From positions 1 to 23,257 of the forward strand of contig NW_014039854.1 in NCBI RefSeq assembly GCF_001186125.1: a stretch of 23,257 nt of DNA. The letters run 5' to 3'. Under the pieces are notes generated by a model. The model saw only the letters and a list, made by a program, of their open reading frames with translations, made no database searches and had not been told where the DNA came from. Every line of letters begins with the position of its first letter. The stretch's first letter is position 1. Source of the DNA: Sphaeroforma arctica JP610. Taxonomy: Eukaryota > Opisthokonta > Ichthyosporea > Ichthyophonida. Both the position numbers and the translations under genes were made by a program. Positions 1 to 9,816 of this stretch are shown one piece after another.

Positions 1-29
1 AGCAACAAACGCCATTTAACTTAGCATTA

Positions 30-1496
30 TTGGCAGTTGATCAACACAATTCTGACGGAACATTTAAGAAAGTCAAAGTATGTCTAAATATGAGTCCAAT
101 AGATAAGTTATTGCCGACTCATAGGTTCCATCTCCCTCGTATAAACGAGTTACTGAGACGAATGGAAGGTGCTACGGTGTTTATATCCATAGACCTAACA
201 CAGGGGTATCATCAAATGCAAATTTATGAACCCCATCGTAAGTACTTTAGTTTTACCTGGAAAGGTAAACAATACAGGTTTAGATGTGCACCTTTCGGGT
301 TGCACTCCTTACCAGCATTCTTCCAACAAGTAATGAAGGAAATGTTTGCAGACCTGCCTAACGTGCAAGTCTATATAGATGGCATAGTCATCTTTTCTAA
401 GACTAAGGGCGAACATGCCGCATTAGTCAGGCGAGTCCTTCAGAGACTCAACGAACAAAACTTCAAGATTAACGAGAAGAAATGTCACTTCGCCATGAGC
501 GAAATACAGCTCTTAGGCTACCGTATATCTGGGGAAGGTATTATAATCGACCCCGGTAAGGTGGAACACCTGTTAGATTGGCGAACACCAACTACAGGAA
601 GAGATGTGAACAGCATGTGTGGGTTTGTAAACTTCTTTTCAGATGGAGTCCCACACTTGGCTGATTATCTTAAATCCTTTGGACACTTAAGATGTCATAA
701 AGGCAAATTAGGAGACCTGTGGACTAAAGAGTGTGATGACGCATTTAAAGCGCTCAAGCACGCAGTCCAACAAGCCCCTGCTGTACAAGGACCAGTCGAT
801 GGCGTGCCTTTTGAAATAGCAACGGACGCATCAGACTTAGCACTCGGAGGTGTACTATACCAGGTTATAGATAATAAAGCTAGGTTTATACAATTCTTTA
901 GCCGAGTAATGAATGCATCACAGTTGAATTATCCATCTGTGAAGCAAGAGCTACTAGCCATAGTAGCAGCTTTAACACACTTCCGCGATTATTTATACGG
1001 AACAGCTTTTACGCTGATGTGTGATCAGAGGTCCCTTCAATATATGAAGGAAATGAAGCCGGACTCTCAGTTACTGAGCCGATGGCATGATACACTATCA
1101 ATGTTTCATTTTGATATTAAACATCTACCAGGGATACATAACCATTTACCGGATATGTTATCACGCTTTGTACCGGACTTTAATAAATCCGTACGTGACT
1201 TACTAGCCACTGATTGGAAATGTAACCCCAGGTGGTTTGAACTGGCTCAAAAGATATTTGGGCCACATACAGTTGACATGTTTGCTGCACATCATAATGC
1301 ACAACTTAAGAATTACAGGACTTTAAATCATCCTTTAGGAGAAGCCTTTCAACTAGACCTCTCCGAACATAATGCGTGGGCTAATCCACCTTGGCAGTTA
1401 ATTGCCCAGCTATTAAATTATGTTCATATACATAAAGCTACCATCACGTTGTGTTGCCCATTACGGAGTAAAGATCCATGGCTCAAAAATAAATAA
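30..1496 (+). pseudogene. Ty3-type reverse transcriptase/RNase H with NPPW-containing tail (fossil)
   Basis: The 488-residue frame shows RT motifs in the usual order. The IDLTQGYHQM block is near residues 53-62, APFGL near 87-91, the palm motif region near 114, and ILLGY-like 'LLGYRISGEGI' near 160. RNase H follows with FEIATDASDLALGGVL near 262 and a HNHLPDMLSR block near 366. After RNase H comes a region with VDMFAAHHNAQL and WANPPW. It resembles the Dam-like methyltransferase remnant known downstream of RNase H in DIRS elements and in some Ty3-like elements. The frame runs in from the left of the window, so the listed start is only the first in-frame Met. Assignment of RT/RNase H is firm; assignment of the tail is moderate. 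Treated as a fossil. Confidence 0.85.
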
Positions 1497-1619
1497 ATAA
1501 GCATGATACAATGCGAGCCAATATATTTAGATAGGGAAGTAGATACTTTCCTAATCAGGGTACCCGAGCCGTCCAGAAGACGCCCTGGAGACATACTATA
1601 ATATGTCGTATAGGTCCCA

Positions 1620-2174
1620 TTGGAACCACCAAATGGACCCCTTCTGAGACCTTCCTTAACAAGGTCAAAGAATCAGAGATTCCACTCTCTACCCAATTTT
1701 TCAGCACTTGAAGTCTGTGCACAAGAAATACAATCTACTAATGACACTATAGTCAAGAAGCGTCAGTCTCTAGCTAGGACTCTGTTTAATATCATAAAGT
1801 CCAAGCCCGAAGTCTTTCAAACCCAATTTTTAAAGGGATTAATGAAAGATAATCCCGAAGGATATACACATATAATGCGACTATTAAATAAGTCAGGTGT
1901 ATCAAACGCACACGAGCGCACTCGTGACAGTCATGCGAACGAAGGACAGGAGTCTGGAAACACTACAGACTTAGAGACCACGCAAGTGGATTCTCAACAC
2001 CCTACCTTTATTCTGGAGGAGCAGAATGATGAAAACATTCTTGCTTGGCTGACGCAAACCCATAAGCTGAAGCACCAGAACGTAGTAGACGTACTTAAAG
2101 ATGCTAAGCGAAATGGGATCGCGCACCCTAAGCTGGCAACTTTAGTTGACAGAGTACCTCAATGCAGAGAATAG
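1620..2174 (+). pseudogene. Ty3 pol linker with integrase HHCC-like start (fossil)
   Basis: This 184-residue frame lies just downstream of the RT/RNase H frame on the same strand. Its first two thirds are polar and low in recognisable motifs. Near the C-terminus it has HKLKH followed about 30 residues later by VPQC. This recalls the first half of the retroviral-type integrase zinc-binding domain, where two His residues are followed by two Cys. No D-D-E core follows in the visible sequence. The identification rests on position and this partial motif, so it is only moderately supported. Confidence 0.45.
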
Positions 2175-3450
2175 TTGGATGGCCATACGAAATTCACATT
2201 CATTATACATTTTGCGTGGTGTATATTTCCTGTACATGCACAACATACGCATACATTTGAACGTATATGAACTCGTAAGTCGCACTCTTAATACCTATGT
2301 ATAGATTATATAAGCTAACATATCAGAGCAATGTGTCGACTTGTCAAGAACATGGGAGACTTCTTGCGATGGTGAAGACCTGGAATAGTATCGTCTGAAT
2401 AGGCTCAAGCTAGTAATCAAAATTGGTTTGGTAGCCTTAATCAATGCATGAGGACTTATACAGGTGTTTCAATATACTCACATCCGGTATAGAAACACCA
2501 GGCTAAGAGACGTTTTAGTTAGTATACCGCGTTGACAATGCAACGAACATGAAGTTCAGCAATCTCAAAATAATTGAGAATACCCCAACAAATTATCCAT
2601 AGACGGTTGTTGAAGCAAAAACATCAGGAATCAGGGACAGTACTCACTACAAGTGACATTTCGTTCGACGGATCATGTGTACGTAGAGTACTCGTGCTGC
2701 ACATATGGTAGCACATTGAATTTTAGAGACGTAGACTCTACCGAGGAATACGATGAATTCTTGCTTTAATTGTAACACTTGACGAGACGACAAATTGAAT
2801 ACGGACGAATCCCGCAGCAGGTAGTGCTGTAATCATTTGCAACAACGGATGGAACATTGAATATCGAAACTCATAGTTTGCGTGGATGTCCATTCACTTA
2901 TGCATAGCGGCGGCGGCGGGTTAACAAAGACGACTCTGACTAAAGTGAACTATGAGTAGCGACGTATCCGAAACATGAAGAACCATGAAATCCTGGTGAG
3001 CTGGGCTAATTCTGGCTGGAGAATTAGGGTACGCCATCTTGTAAGACCAGAGCCGGTGATTTTGATTCTATGTTGCACCAGAATCGAACAAAACACTATC
3101 GAGCAGGGAAGACAAAAGTATCTGCTGGATTTGTGTCTTAGGGTCTTAGAGTTCAACACCAATAAAGGTTTGATTCACAATCCTCCATTGCGACTCAAAT
3201 TACTTGCTGAAAATATTTAAGGAAATCCTGAACAAGTGAACATAAGGATATGCATTTCAAAAGAAATGAAAAAGTAGATGCACAGATTCGAGATGGTACT
3301 TGTGTATTGGAACATGACATGATACTTTATGGCATTATTTCAAGTTTACTATATTGAAATGAATTTAAGACAGCTAAAGTCAGTTAGGATTTAGCAATGC
3401 TAGTTTGTTTAAAAATGATCGGGGCTGCCTCTCGATAAGAGCCTTAGTAC
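2175..3450. other. Unassigned region after the first Ty3 fossil
   Basis: No gene, tRNA or terminal repeat could be recognised. A short GC-rich CGG run lies at about 2909-2920. A plus-strand frame of 81 codons lies at 2975-3220, and an antisense frame overlaps it; neither shows a family motif. The sequence could hold the 3' end or LTR of the Ty3 fossil, but I could not find a matching partner copy in the window. Confidence 0.3.
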
Positions 3451-3922
3451 CCTCTTCGGCCCATATACTGTAGAAAATACACCAGATGCAGACAAAAGTG
3501 AAACAGGAACCAATTCGGGGACCATTACTATGACGAAGAAATATAAGGATGCAACTAAGGCCGCAATTGGTATCGATACCGTAGCCACGAATCCTGAGTT
3601 GGTAGCAGTAAATGAAAACACCACGCCATTGTATAAGCAACTACTATAACCAGTGTCGAGTTTGACGAAACCAGTACTTTCCTAGCCCCTTACAGTAGCA
3701 GGTATTGGTGCAATGATGGACTGTAAATATTTTATGCGTACTATTATTTGGCAGTACTGCTGCTACTATTTCCTGAATATCTGTTGTTTGACGGGTACCT
3801 ATCATCTAATTCGCTCATCGTATCGCGTCCAATTTTACCCATCGAGTTGTGTATTGCTGCCATTTTCGCCTTCTATTTTCCGAGCACAAAAGTTGTCAAA
3901 GCCCTTAGAACTACTATCGAGA
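3451..3922 (+). repeat. Dispersed repeat, core copy A
   Basis: This stretch is clearly homologous to 16391-16861 in the same orientation. They share long near-identical blocks such as GGTATCGATACCGTAGCCAC and a common 3' end (TTGTCAAAGCCCTTA followed by ACTACTA). Frames are open in both copies on both strands. However, in about 50 aligned codons the differences fall 5, 7 and 4 times on first, second and third positions. That is no sign of coding selection, so I treat it as a non-coding or decayed repeat. It abuts a second repeat block at 3922, and together these lie just beyond the 3' end of the minus-strand Ty3 fossil. Confidence 0.75.
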
Positions 3923-4016
3923 TGTAGAGTGTAGAGAGTAGCTGGAAAGGTACGACCAAAGGAAACAATAGACCTCTTCTCAAGAACGATTATCTCAGCT
4001 AGGAAATGTCTCTAGT
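3922..4016 (+). repeat. 95-bp direct repeat block, left copy
   Basis: This block matches 15876-15970 at about 85% identity with no gaps. Shared runs include GTGTAGAGAGTAGC, ACGACCAAAGGA and CTCAGCTAGGAAA. Here it follows directly after core copy A of the dispersed repeat. At the right-hand site it lies about 240 bp before the other repeat parts. The pair flanks the minus-strand Ty3 fossil and could descend from its terminal repeats, but the order of parts differs between the two sites. Confidence 0.7.
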
Positions 4017-4485
4017 AGTGACATTTTACAGTACTAGGTTATCTTGGGGTTGGTGTTCTTGTACTGAAAAAAACTTGTCCTTCAGGGTGATAAGACCAAA
4101 AACCTGCCACAATTACCTATTATTACTTAATACCCAATTAAGAGAGTTCTCGACCACGCTCATCAGAGTCAATCTTGACCTGTACTCTTGGTTGAACTTT
4201 ACTTGGCTTAGGGGAACACAACTCAACGGTGGCTCTGCAACCGAGTCGTGGTTTTTATCCCTCTGGCGTGTGCCGGAACATGCTTCAAGGTAAGAAAAGT
4301 GGAAGTGTCTCTCGGTATCAGTGAAACTTCAGTTCTCCGCCTCGTGCTCTTCCTGTTGCTCATTGATCGTTCATCAGTGCTCGTTGCTGTTGACTTCGTG
4401 GGCTGTGATTGACTTTGCTTGTGTCGAGTGCTTGTCGGGATAACGTAAGAACATCAACAACTGCGATGTCTGATTCATGTATCTA
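4017..4485. other. Unassigned region between repeat block and Ty3 fossil
   Basis: No gene or structured element could be recognised on either strand. By position it should be the 3' non-coding end of the minus-strand Ty3 fossil. No polypurine tract or LTR boundary could be placed with confidence. Confidence 0.25.
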
Positions 4486-4640
4486 GGTACGCTTCCCATC
4501 TGTCCATTGCAGTAGGTACTCATCGGATCCATCACCTTGGATGGACGGCCTGTAGTCAAATATCCAGGAGAACTGAGTCTCCTCGGATGGTTGTGCTTGG
4601 CTATCGGAAGTAAATTCTCCCGAAGCATTGGCCTTCTTTA
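4486..4640 (-). pseudogene. Chromodomain-like tail of Ty3 integrase (fossil)
   Basis: On the minus strand one frame reads FDYRPSIQGDGSDEYLLQW, then TDGKRT. This fits the first beta-strands of a chromodomain, which commonly reads as I-x-D-x-R-x(n)-G-x(n)-EYLVQWKG. It lies about 350 bp beyond the integrase remnant, where chromoviruses carry this domain, which tethers the integration complex to chromatin. The piece is short and decayed, so the call is moderate. Confidence 0.5.
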
Positions 4641-4992
4641 TTTATGAGTCCAATTAATTCATTGCTGGGCAAATTAGGATATTCCGGGGCTTTAGTCACA
4701 TCAAGTTTACAGGCATGCCCTTTTTGCTTACTATTTTGTAAGGTCGTCATATTGTGCTGTCATTTTATTCATTTCACCTTGATAACGGATCTTTATAATG
4801 TCCCCTTCATGGAAGAGTACATACTTCGTTCGGTATTTTCGGTCGTATGTTGCGCGCAATTTTCTTCTTCTTGATATTACGCAACATAGTGTCTAGTTGT
4901 GGTCTAATTGACTCTTTAGATTATGCAGTCGCTGTTTCCATGATACTGTTGTACCTGGTGTGCTCACTGCTGTATTGTATTCCGTGAGCTGG

Positions 4993-5579
4993 TTATGTCT
5001 GCGGCCGAAGTTCACATTTATGTCTTCTTGATGAACGCAGATTGTGATCCATTTTTACGAACGGAAGTCGCGAACACCAGTTGCCTGGTTTTTGTTCAAC
5101 AAACTCCCTCAACAATGGTATGAAATCTATATGTGATCGCTCGTTTGCGTCGAAGACTTTGGGTTGGTACTGGCGAGAGACTAGGTGCTGTGTCGGTGCT
5201 TGTTCAATGGCGTGTGAAAGCATGTCATTGAAATATTCAGTGCACTGGTATATTTGTATAATTTGCGGGAACCTATGTTCACCCATTATTGGCACCAGCC
5301 ACCAGCGTTCTTACTACAGAGACTGTTGATTTGTCCAACACTGGTCTGAGCATGACATATGATAAGTGTATGTCTAGCCACACTGACACATATATGTGGC
5401 ATTTGTTTGAGTTCAGTAGTGAGCCTATGGTGTTCACTTGGATTTATCGTATGAAAATACGGTTGTAAAGGGTTGTAGGGGATGAGAGCCCTTTTTGTGA
5501 ATTTTGTTCTTGAGACACGGTACACATTCTCTGATATATCTGTGTACATGCTGCTGAATGTGTGGCTAGTCACGTCCAT
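4993..5579 (-). pseudogene. Ty3-type integrase remnant (fossil)
   Basis: The minus-strand frames here contain a stretch reading NWCSRLPFVKMDHNLRSSRR. It fits the block near the end of the Ty3 integrase core (W-x-x-x-LP-x-x-x-x-x-x-N-x-x). Flanking residues are consistent with the catalytic core but are too altered for the individual D, D and E to be assigned safely. Position between RNase H and the chromodomain-like tail supports the call. Broken fossil. Confidence 0.55.
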
Positions 5580-5599
5580 CTGTTTGCAAAATATATACT

Positions 5600-6230
5600 G
5601 TTTCCTCTGTTATGTAGTGCTCCAGATTGTAGTATTGCTCGATGGTGTGGACTAGTGCCTCGTATCCGATCTCTTTGACATTTCCCCTGGTTGTTCTTAC
5701 CTTGTGTCAAAGTATGGAGATTTATTTAAAATATTTGCCACCAATGTGACGCTCTATGAGGTCTTGTCACCTGCCATGCTTTGATGCCTTCTTTGAGGAA
5801 CGTGTTGTTCGTGCTTTCTACTTACATCTGGTCTTCTTCTAGCAAGGAGAGGAATTTAGGGAACCACATTGCGTTTGGGTAGTATGGTACACATATCGCG
5901 ATGCTGGTTGCATCTTCAATGACTTTATCGATGACATCAAGTATGAGTTCCTAAGGTGGGTTTGTCCATTTATTTACTTCCTGCACCCGTTTTTGTACTA
6001 ACATATTCTGTTCCTTTGTGTAGTACTTATCGGTGTGTGCATTCTGTGCCAATGCAAACAGATCTATTGAGATTTTTGGCTGTTGCGTTTATTTTGTTCG
6101 CGACTTTTAGTATCTCTGACGTTTTGGTATTAAATGTATCTTCGTGTAGACGCGACAACATATCTGCCATATAGTTATCCTTGCCTGGGACATGTGTATT
6201 GGAGAACTAGTGGTGGAATGGTTTTGCTAT
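5600..6230 (-). pseudogene. Decayed pol linker between RNase H and integrase (fossil)
   Basis: By position this should hold the RNase H C-terminus, linker and integrase zinc-binding part of the minus-strand Ty3 fossil. I could not recognise specific motifs. No other gene is visible here. Confidence 0.3.
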
Positions 6231-6539
6231 TCATTCGGTTAGCATTGGGTGTAACGTCTGATGGCTGTCCATTTGCGTGAGAGCTTTATGATCCGTCCCA
6301 GGTATTCTGTCTCCTCCTTTGATGTATTCGAATAAATGTTCCAGTCTGTACACCAGTACTAGTAAATTTTTGCAGTTTGTGTCATAGCATTGTTGGGCCG
6401 GGCTCAAGTCTTTAGAGAAGTAGAGAATATCTCTGCTCACTCCATATATGACTTGAAATAAGCATCCTCCTATGCTATAGTCACTGGCATCGGTCAAGAT
6501 TTGAAACGGTACCCTATCAACTGGGTATGCTAGTGTCAC
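6231..6539 (-). pseudogene. Ty3-type RNase H remnant (fossil)
   Basis: The 102-residue frame has FQILTDASDYSIGGCLFQV, the classic first block of Ty3 RNase H (catalytic D in TDAS). It is followed by ILYFSKDLSPAQQCYDTNCK, matching the S-x-x-L-x-x-x-x-x-x-Y-x-x-x-x-K block, and later by a GTDHKAL segment, matching TDH-x-x-L. This is one of the best preserved parts of the minus-strand Ty3 fossil and lies in the expected order after RT. Confidence 0.8.
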
Positions 6540-7444
6540 CGAACATTCGGAGGCTTCTTTGGGCCTTTCCTGCTTATTTTTTCAGTCTCGGTGTCCATAG
6601 CATAGATATGTTCTGGTTCATTTTGCCTTTCACTAGGTTACGTGCGTTTTAAGAGTGTGGGCAAAGTTGGGACCTGTTCCGTGTATACGTTGCGAGTCCC
6701 GCTGCTCTGTGTACATTTCTCTTTGTTCTGGGTAGTGGACAGTCCATCATTTTTCTTTCTTTCTTCAAGATCAGCTTAAAGTTCTGGTTGTTAGAGTGCA
6801 ATGTAGTAAACTCTAAGTACAGTGCAAATATACCTAAAGAATGGTGCGTTCGAATGATATTCATGATCTCACCCTCAGTTATATACTGATGGTGTTTGTA
6901 CTAGTGTTCAACCACTTGGGTTGGCCATGTTAAAAACTCATATGATCAGTATGAGAAACCTTATGCAGAACACTTTAGCACTCGGATATATTTTCTGGAA
7001 GTAAAGATACCATATTCTCTGTTACGTACACCCAGTCTCGGACCTCGGCTCTCGGCTAGCCGGTGGCCCACCCGTGTCCTATAAATAGAATAATCTAAGA
7101 AGGAGTCTCAAATTGCTCTTACGTTCTCTCGGGCTGACCCACATATACTGCCATACATTAATTTGAGAACAAGTCCCAAATTACTCTCGGGCTGACGACG
7201 TAAAACTTTATTAACGTATATAGAAATACGTCTACTCCTGTAGTCTCTCACTGGTGTGGTAACTTTTACTCCTAGAATGTTGACTACTTTAACCGCGAAT
7301 GCAAATTTGTTGTGGCTGAGTCGGAAGCTCGCTCCGTTCAATCGGTTGATTACTTTACGTACTGTCTTGCGATGTTCTTCTTCTGTCAGGCTTACAATGA
7401 CTATGTCATCCACGTACACCTGTACTCCTTTGATGTCTATTAAC

Positions 7445-7699
7445 AAGTTTGCCGTGACTCTTTGGAATTGTGTTGCTAGTGAGTGACGACTGAATGGCAC
7501 TTACTTGAATGGGAATTGCACTCCACACCACGAGAATGTGAGGAAGTGCTTTCTTGCTTCATTTACTAGGAGATCTAGTTTCGAAAAGTATTGTGCTACT
7601 TGGAGGTTGTGTATTATCTCCTCTAATTTTGGTAGCACAAATTTGTCTTGCTCGTATTTGTATTTGTCCCTCGTAGGTCTAAACATGTTTTTACCTTCT
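7445..7699. repeat. 255-bp tandem duplication, unit 1
   Basis: Positions 7445-7699 are repeated directly at 7700-7954. I count 3 differences in 255 bases, about 98.8% identity. The duplication lies within the RT region of the minus-strand Ty3 fossil. The near identity against a heavily decayed background suggests it happened late, long after the element stopped being maintained. Confidence 0.95.
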
Positions 7700-7954
7700 A
7701 AGTTTGCCGTGACTCTTTGGAATTGTGTTGCTAGTGAGTGACGACTGAATGGCACTTACTTGAATGGGAATTGCACTCCACACCACGAGAATGTGAGGAA
7801 GTGTTTTCTTGCTTCATTTACTAGGAGATCTAGTTTCGAAAAGTATTGTGCTACTTGGAGGTTGTGTATTATCTCCTTTAATTTTGGTAGCACAAATTTG
7901 TCTTGCTCGTATTTGTATTAGTCCCTCGTAGGTCTAAACATGTTTTTACCTTCT
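7700..7954. repeat. 255-bp tandem duplication, unit 2
   Basis: Second, directly abutting copy of the 255-bp segment at 7445-7699. Both junctions share the sequence TTTTTACCTTCT at the unit end. No target-site duplication or other transposon signature is visible, so unequal exchange or replication slippage is the likely origin. Confidence 0.95.
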
Positions 7955-8211
7955 TGAGGATATCTGTTTGGTCATGTTTCCCTGTAGGTCACAACGGCAG
8001 ATTCATGATTGTTGGTGTTGTACGTTTATATATGTGACCATCTGTGGCCGCCTGTGCACATTTTCATTCGTTTGTGGGATATATTTATGTGGCACAAAGT
8101 TTAATTTGACATGTCTAATTTGTCTGACATTGATGTCATTTACTGGCACGTTGATTTTAGTGTAGCCAGGCAGGTTGCAATGTATGCCAAGAGGCATATT
8201 TGCATTAGTTT

Positions 8212-8746
8212 CTAAGAGGACTGCAAGTGACTCTCTAAACCCATCTTGTTCGTGCTCTGGGTCTTTCTCATGTCGAGTGAGGAGTGATTGCGTTTCGCAT
8301 CTGTTGCTGTAAGTGGATTTATTAATCCCGCCATATATACATATGTATGGAAGAAATCCATAGTTAGAAGTATTGGTGTCTTTTTATCTAGTAGGTCCAA
8401 CACTTCGAAACACTATGAGGTTTCCCTTCCTCCGTAGTTACTGTCACATACTTTGGTTGACCCTGTTCTTTGTATTATCGCATATGTTTGTGCTAGTCGT
8501 ATGTAGCCAGGTTGTGCTCTGACTGATAGATATAGCTCTGTTACTATACTCTTCCATACATGAGAGGTGCGCGCCTGAGTTTTCGTGTGCCCTGTATGTA
8601 TTACCTTTGATTTGTATGTCAATGTGTAATCTTTGATCTTGTGGTGTGGGAAGCAAGGATAAAGGTTGGTAATTCATATCATTTGCATGAAATAAGAACG
8701 TTTCTTTATCTGTATTCACATTTAACCTGTCTGCCAGGTCAATCAC
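8212..8746 (-). pseudogene. Retropepsin-like remnant of Ty3 fossil
   Basis: One minus-strand frame reads LHIDIQIKGNTYRAHENSGAHLS. This resembles the first half of a retropepsin, where an inner beta-strand and small loop lead to the D-S/T-G-A active site and a following S. Lower down, PILLTMDFFHTY resembles the I-L-G-x-D-F-L block at the end of retropepsins. Position upstream of RT fits. Broken fossil, moderate confidence. Confidence 0.5.
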
Positions 8747-8829
8747 GTTTGCATCCGCTCACCAGTTGTTTCAGACTCATCGGTATCTGTTAGCGTTTCT
8801 ACCTCCCTCGTGGTAATGGAGCGTCGTGC

Positions 8830-9467
8830 CAAATGCATGTCACTCCTGGCGCATTCATCAACTTTAGTCTGATTTGCAGCCTTTATAGGACATTGGCTAA
8901 TGCGATGTGGAGCCGTTGTTACCTTACAATAAGAACTCTTGCTTCGCGCGCCCCTTTCTTCTCTCGGGGTTGTCCCATTGCAGTAATTTGTCTTGGTGTA
9001 TGCGTCATTGTCTGGTTTGCGACGTTTATGGGCTGCTGATACATACTTTGTGTTTGGCTTGGCAGTGTATAGCCGAATTTGCTATATGGTGTGCGTTTGA
9101 GTGGTATCCCTTTCGCTCTTTGGCCAATCTGTCTGCCTGTACATTGGCTGCTGCTTGTATGGTCGCTTCTGTACGAAAATAGAGCACACCTCGATTCATG
9201 TCTGATAAGTGACCGTCACTTCTATCAGGCAGTCTGTCTGCTTTAATGATAGTGTCTACCCTGTCTTACTGTTCATAGATACGCGAGTACCTTACATCTT
9301 GCTACTTTGAGGAATCGTACATGAATTGGCTCTTTGTCAGTGTTCCATTGTTCTATGGATGCTCCCTTTGCGCACTTCTACATCCAATGCTTTGTTCTCC
9401 ATGTCATTGGAAAACTCCTCTAGTACATAGTCTACTGGGTGATGTCTTAGTCTGTCGCATGTAGACA
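8830..9467 (-). pseudogene. Gag-like region of Ty3 fossil
   Basis: Minus-strand frames here are polar and rich in Q, K and R, for example QADRLAKERKGYHSNAHH. One segment, YCKVTTAPHRISQC, looks like a degraded CCHC zinc knuckle. It lies just upstream of the protease-like piece, as in gag of Ty3 elements. A further stretch (RLRHHPVDYVLEEFSNDMEN) at about 9400-9460 may also be gag. The region ends at the target-site duplication of the MULE-type transposon. Confidence 0.4.
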
Positions 9468-9476
9468 TATAAATTT
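9468..9476. repeat. Target-site duplication, left copy
   Basis: TATAAATTT lies immediately left of the MULE-type transposon and is repeated exactly at 12640-12648. Nine bases is the usual duplication length for Mutator-like elements. On each side the nine bases end exactly 11 bp before the outermost CTAAATGTACAT motif, so the two ends are symmetrical. Confidence 0.85.
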
Positions 9477-9533
9477 GAACAAAGTCGCTAAATGTACATT
9501 GAACATGTGGAAAAGTCACTAAATGTACATTCA
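9477..9533 (+). repeat. Left terminal inverted repeat of MULE
   Basis: This end contains CTAAATGTACAT at 9488-9499 and 9519-9530. Between them lies a spacer ending TGGAAAAGTCA. The reverse complement of the right end has the same two motifs at the same spacing, with TGGAAAAGTCT between them. Outside the motifs the match is partial, which suggests age. Confidence 0.8.
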
Positions 9534-9582
9534 CCCTTTTTCTCGATGAAAACGTACTGAAATATGGATCAAATGTGTACAA

Positions 9583-9637
9583 ATGTACATTTAGTGACAA
9601 TTCCATTCTTTTTTATGTACATTTAGTGACTTTATCG
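9583..9637 (-). repeat. Subterminal inverted motif pair of MULE left end
   Basis: Two more copies of the motif occur here in the opposite orientation, ATGTACATTTAG at 9583-9594 and 9615-9626, 32 bp apart. With the left terminal repeat they form a palindromic cluster of about 160 bp. The same cluster could be a nested miniature element or a duplicated end. No good second target-site duplication was found, so I keep it as part of the MULE end. Confidence 0.65.
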
Positions 9638-9816
9638 TGCAAAATTTGCATAAATTTAAATTAAAGAGCCTTCGGCTATATCCATTTTTTTACGAATAAA
9701 TGTGTTGAGGGGGGGGGGGTATGTTGTCTTTTATTGATTGGTGTTGATATATGCTGCGCTTCATTCAAGCTTATCTCACTGCCTGGTTTGCAACTCACGT
9801 GGTCTGTTATGCTCTT
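9638..9816. other. MULE 3' non-coding segment
   Basis: Non-coding sequence between the inverted motif cluster and the protease frame. It contains an 11-base G run at 9709-9719. No polyadenylation or terminator signal could be assigned with confidence. Confidence 0.4.

Larger units (their letters stand above)
1..2174 (+). mobile_element. Ty3/gypsy LTR-retrotransposon fossil, pol part
   Basis: This is the pol region of a Ty3/gypsy-type retrotransposon on the plus strand. It enters from the left edge of the window, so its gag, protease and 5' LTR are not visible. A long frame covers reverse transcriptase, RNase H and an extra C-terminal domain. A second frame further on ends in a stretch resembling the start of an integrase zinc-binding domain. 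No integrase catalytic core and no 3' LTR could be recognised downstream. The domain order RT then RNase H then integrase-like is that of Metaviridae. I read it as a broken fossil with a few breaks. It keeps a long open frame, so it is younger than the second Ty3 fossil in this window. Confidence 0.85.
7108..8002 (-). pseudogene. Ty3-type reverse transcriptase remnant (fossil)
   Basis: Minus-strand frames show KFVLPKLEEIIHNLQVAQYF and then SKLDL, the RT fingers block. PFSRHSLATQFQRV corresponds to the PFGL-x-x-A-x-x-x-F-Q block. VQVYVDDIVIVS contains the YVDD palm motif. A KFAFAVKVVNILGV stretch corresponds to the F-x-x-x-x-v-x-x-LGH block. The region includes two tandem copies of a 255-bp segment. 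Identification as Ty3-type RT is firm. Fossil. Confidence 0.8.
4486..9467 (-). mobile_element. Second Ty3/gypsy (chromovirus-like) fossil, minus strand
   Basis: Read on the minus strand from high to low coordinate, this region carries pieces in Ty3/gypsy order. They are a gag-like stretch (about 8830-9467), a retropepsin-like piece (about 8212-8746), RT (about 7108-8002), RNase H (6231-6539), integrase (about 4993-5579) and a chromodomain-like tail (about 4486-4640). A C-terminal chromodomain is the hallmark of chromoviruses, so that subgroup is likely. The element is heavily broken, with many interruptions, and is older than the plus-strand Ty3 fossil. It contains a 255-bp tandem duplication in its RT region. 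It is interrupted on its gag side by a MULE-type transposon that starts at 9477. Confidence 0.8.

Noticed and set aside
3409-3624. Hydrophobic minus-strand frame that could be a small membrane protein, open in both dispersed repeat copies
   Set aside because: The frame is open in several readings at once. Differences between copies fall evenly or more on first and second positions, so there is no sign of selection for a protein.
4644-6174. Short plus-strand frames across the Ty3 fossil
   Set aside because: They are antisense to recognisable minus-strand integrase and RNase H pieces and show no motif of their own.
6870-6900. CCTCAGTTATATACT shared with 16018-16032
   Set aside because: Only 15 bases match exactly and the flanks do not align, so it is probably chance.
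9477-9637. Separate miniature inverted-repeat element
   Set aside because: The inner ends lack a convincing 9-bp duplication matching the left side, while the larger element has a perfect one. Kept as an open alternative.
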